This document shows, piece after piece, positions 44,791 to 45,779 of a DNA stretch of 45,779 nucleotides. Both the position numbers and the translations under genes were made by a program. Each line of letters begins with the position of its first letter. The first letter of the stretch is position 1. Source of the DNA: Deltaproteobacteria bacterium. Lineage in GTDB: Bacteria; Desulfobacterota; JAFDED01. Location of the stretch: contig JAFDED010000026.1 in assembly GCA_019310535.1 (NCBI GenBank), positions 1-45,779 on the forward strand, given 5' to 3'. Under the pieces are notes generated by a model. The model was given only the letters and a program-made list of their open reading frames with translations. It searched no databases and had not been told where the DNA came from.

Positions 44791-45636
44791 TTACTCATCC
44801 AGCAGGCAATTGTCAATGAGTCTTGTTTTTCCCGCATAAGCCGCCAGGGCGAGCACTACAGGTCGCTCAATGGTGGTCACAGGGGCCAGCGTTTCCTTGT
44901 CTCGGATCTCCACGTAATCTATTCGGACCAGCGGCTCAGCCTCCATGATATTTCGCACCCTCCGGATAATCGCCGACGCATCCCGCCACCCCTTCCGGAA
45001 CAAAACGCAGGCTTCGGACAACCCGTGGTTCAAACATAACGCTGCTTTTCGTTCGGCAGGATTCAAATAGGCATTGCGGGAACTCATTGCCAGTCCGTCT
45101 TTCTCCCGGATGAGAGGCGCACTGATGATCTTTATATCCATGTTGAGATCTTTCACCATCCGACGGATAATCAGCAGTTGCTGGTAATCCTTTTCACCGA
45201 AAACAGCCATATGAGGCTTCACGATGTTAAACAGTTTTGCGCAAACGGTAGCAACCCCGCGAAAGAAATGGGGGCGCGAGATGCCGCATAAAGGCTTTGA
45301 GAGTTCCTCCACCTCGATAAATGTTTGAAAACCCTTCGGATAGATTTCCTCCACCGAGGGATAATAAATTACATCCACACCCAGCGATCGGCACAGCTCC
45401 GAGTCGCGGGAGAAGTCCCGGGGATAAGTGTTGAAGTCCTCGGTGGGGCTGAACTGGGTGGGGTTTACAAAAATGCTGACCACCAGTATATCACATCGTT
45501 GGCGCCCGAGCCGTATCAAGCTCAAATGCCCTTCGTGAAGAGATCCCATGGTGGGAACAAGGACGATAGATTCCCCCGAATTGCGCTTTTTATTGGAATA
45601 TCTCTGCATTTCACGGCAGGACGAAATCGTTTCCAT
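44791..45636 (-). CDS. panC: Pantothenate synthetase (pantoate-beta-alanine ligase)
   Basis: 281-aa enzyme that joins pantoate and beta-alanine with ATP to make pantothenate, the coenzyme A precursor. The nucleotidyl-transfer motifs are PTMGSLHEGHLSLI (HxGH) and LAMSSRN (KMSKS-like). FVNPTQFSPTEDFNTYPRD and FGEKDYQQL are also conserved. ATG 45636 has GGAG with 7-8 nt spacing; the frame is open to 45675. Its neighbours panB and panD were not seen and could lie off the right edge. Confidence 0.97.
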   Translation of the reverse strand: METISSCREMQRYSNKKRNSGESIVLVPTMGSLHEGHLSLIRLGRQRCDILVVSIFVNPTQFSPTEDFNTYPRDFSRDSELCRSLGVDVIYYPSVEEIYPKGFQTFIEVEELSKPLCGISRPHFFRGVATVCAKLFNIVKPHMAVFGEKDYQQLLIIRRMVKDLNMDIKIISAPLIREKDGLAMSSRNAYLNPAERKAALCLNHGLSEACVLFRKGWRDASAIIRRVRNIMEAEPLVRIDYVEIRDKETLAPVTTIERPVVLALAAYAGKTRLIDNCLLDE

Positions 45637-45717
45637 GGCCCGTCTCCATAAAAACAACCGAGCCCTCTCGGGCACAACGAAACATGAGAAAAGGATAAGA
45701 GGAAGAGATTTTGACTG

Positions 45718-45756
45718 AATAACAGGATTAAGAATGACCGGATTATTCCTGTTATT
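45718..45756. repeat. 10-bp inverted repeat upstream of panC
   Basis: AATAACAGGA (45718-45727) and TCCTGTTATT (45747-45756) are exact reverse complements around a 19-nt loop, about 80 nt upstream of panC. It may be an operator or the terminator of a gene beyond the right edge; the T-run at the window end (CTTTTTTCTT) is 15 nt away. Confidence 0.4.
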
Positions 45757-45779
45757 ATGTAAAACAAATCTTTTTTCTT

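Noticed and set aside
45658-45671. 5-bp hairpin CCGAG-AGGG-CTCGG (minus strand) followed by TTGTTTTT upstream of panC
   Set aside because: Terminator-like but the stem is short and lies within the longer panC reading frame; too weak to call.

Overview
The window looks like a chromosomal segment of an anaerobic, probably Desulfobacterota (deltaproteobacterial) organism. This is an inference from gene content: an MglA-type GTPase next to a receiver/TPR protein, a metK-ahcY pair with the short form of S-adenosylhomocysteinase, ferredoxin-type flavin oxidoreductases, TRAP-TAXI transport, and a Cas4-containing type I-B CRISPR system. No rRNA or tRNA gene was recognised.

Region 1 (1-11.9 kb) is a type I-B CRISPR-Cas locus. 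The right-hand end of an array (19 identical 37-nt repeats, continuing off the left edge, plus one decayed repeat) reads toward a convergent minus-strand cas operon: cas6-cas8-cas7-cas5-cas3-[TPR gene]-cas1-cas2-cas4. Two things stand out. An uncharacterised TPR protein sits between the interference and adaptation genes. Both that protein (QLSLF at its N terminus) and an N-terminal extension of Cas1 (QINLF) carry pentapeptides resembling the bacterial sliding-clamp (DnaN) binding motif. This suggests, but does not show, an adaptation machinery tethered to replication or repair sites. A REP-like palindromic pair splits the operon before the TPR gene.

Region 2 (11.9-14.3 kb) holds a WYL-domain regulator and an ARPP-1-family protein beside the cas genes.

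Region 3 (14.3-31.1 kb) is a minus-strand catabolic region. One probable operon encodes two PreA/dihydropyrimidine-dehydrogenase-like flavoenzymes with C-terminal 2[4Fe-4S] domains, a fumarylacetoacetate-hydrolase-family enzyme, two TIM-barrel isomerase-like proteins and a complete NitT/TauT-type ABC importer. It is followed by a zinc alcohol dehydrogenase, a glyoxalase-fold protein, a D-2-hydroxyacid dehydrogenase, a membrane-dipeptidase-family enzyme, an AbgB-like amidohydrolase and a YtcJ-like amidohydrolase. The set fits uptake and stepwise opening and oxidation of an amide- or N-heterocycle-type compound; the substrate is unknown.

Region 4 (31.1-38.9 kb, plus strand) has two paralogous TAXI solute-binding proteins with related leaders, a fused TRAP permease, a 57-residue membrane protein and two polysaccharide-deacetylase-fold (possibly PuuE/allantoinase-like) proteins. 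A long imperfect hairpin lies between the first binding protein and the permease.

Region 5 (38.9-45.8 kb) has an IS1380-type transposase remnant with a hairpin masking its ribosome-binding site, then minus-strand genes for an MglA-like GTPase, a receiver-TPR protein, a PPOX-type flavin protein, AhcY, MetK and PanC.
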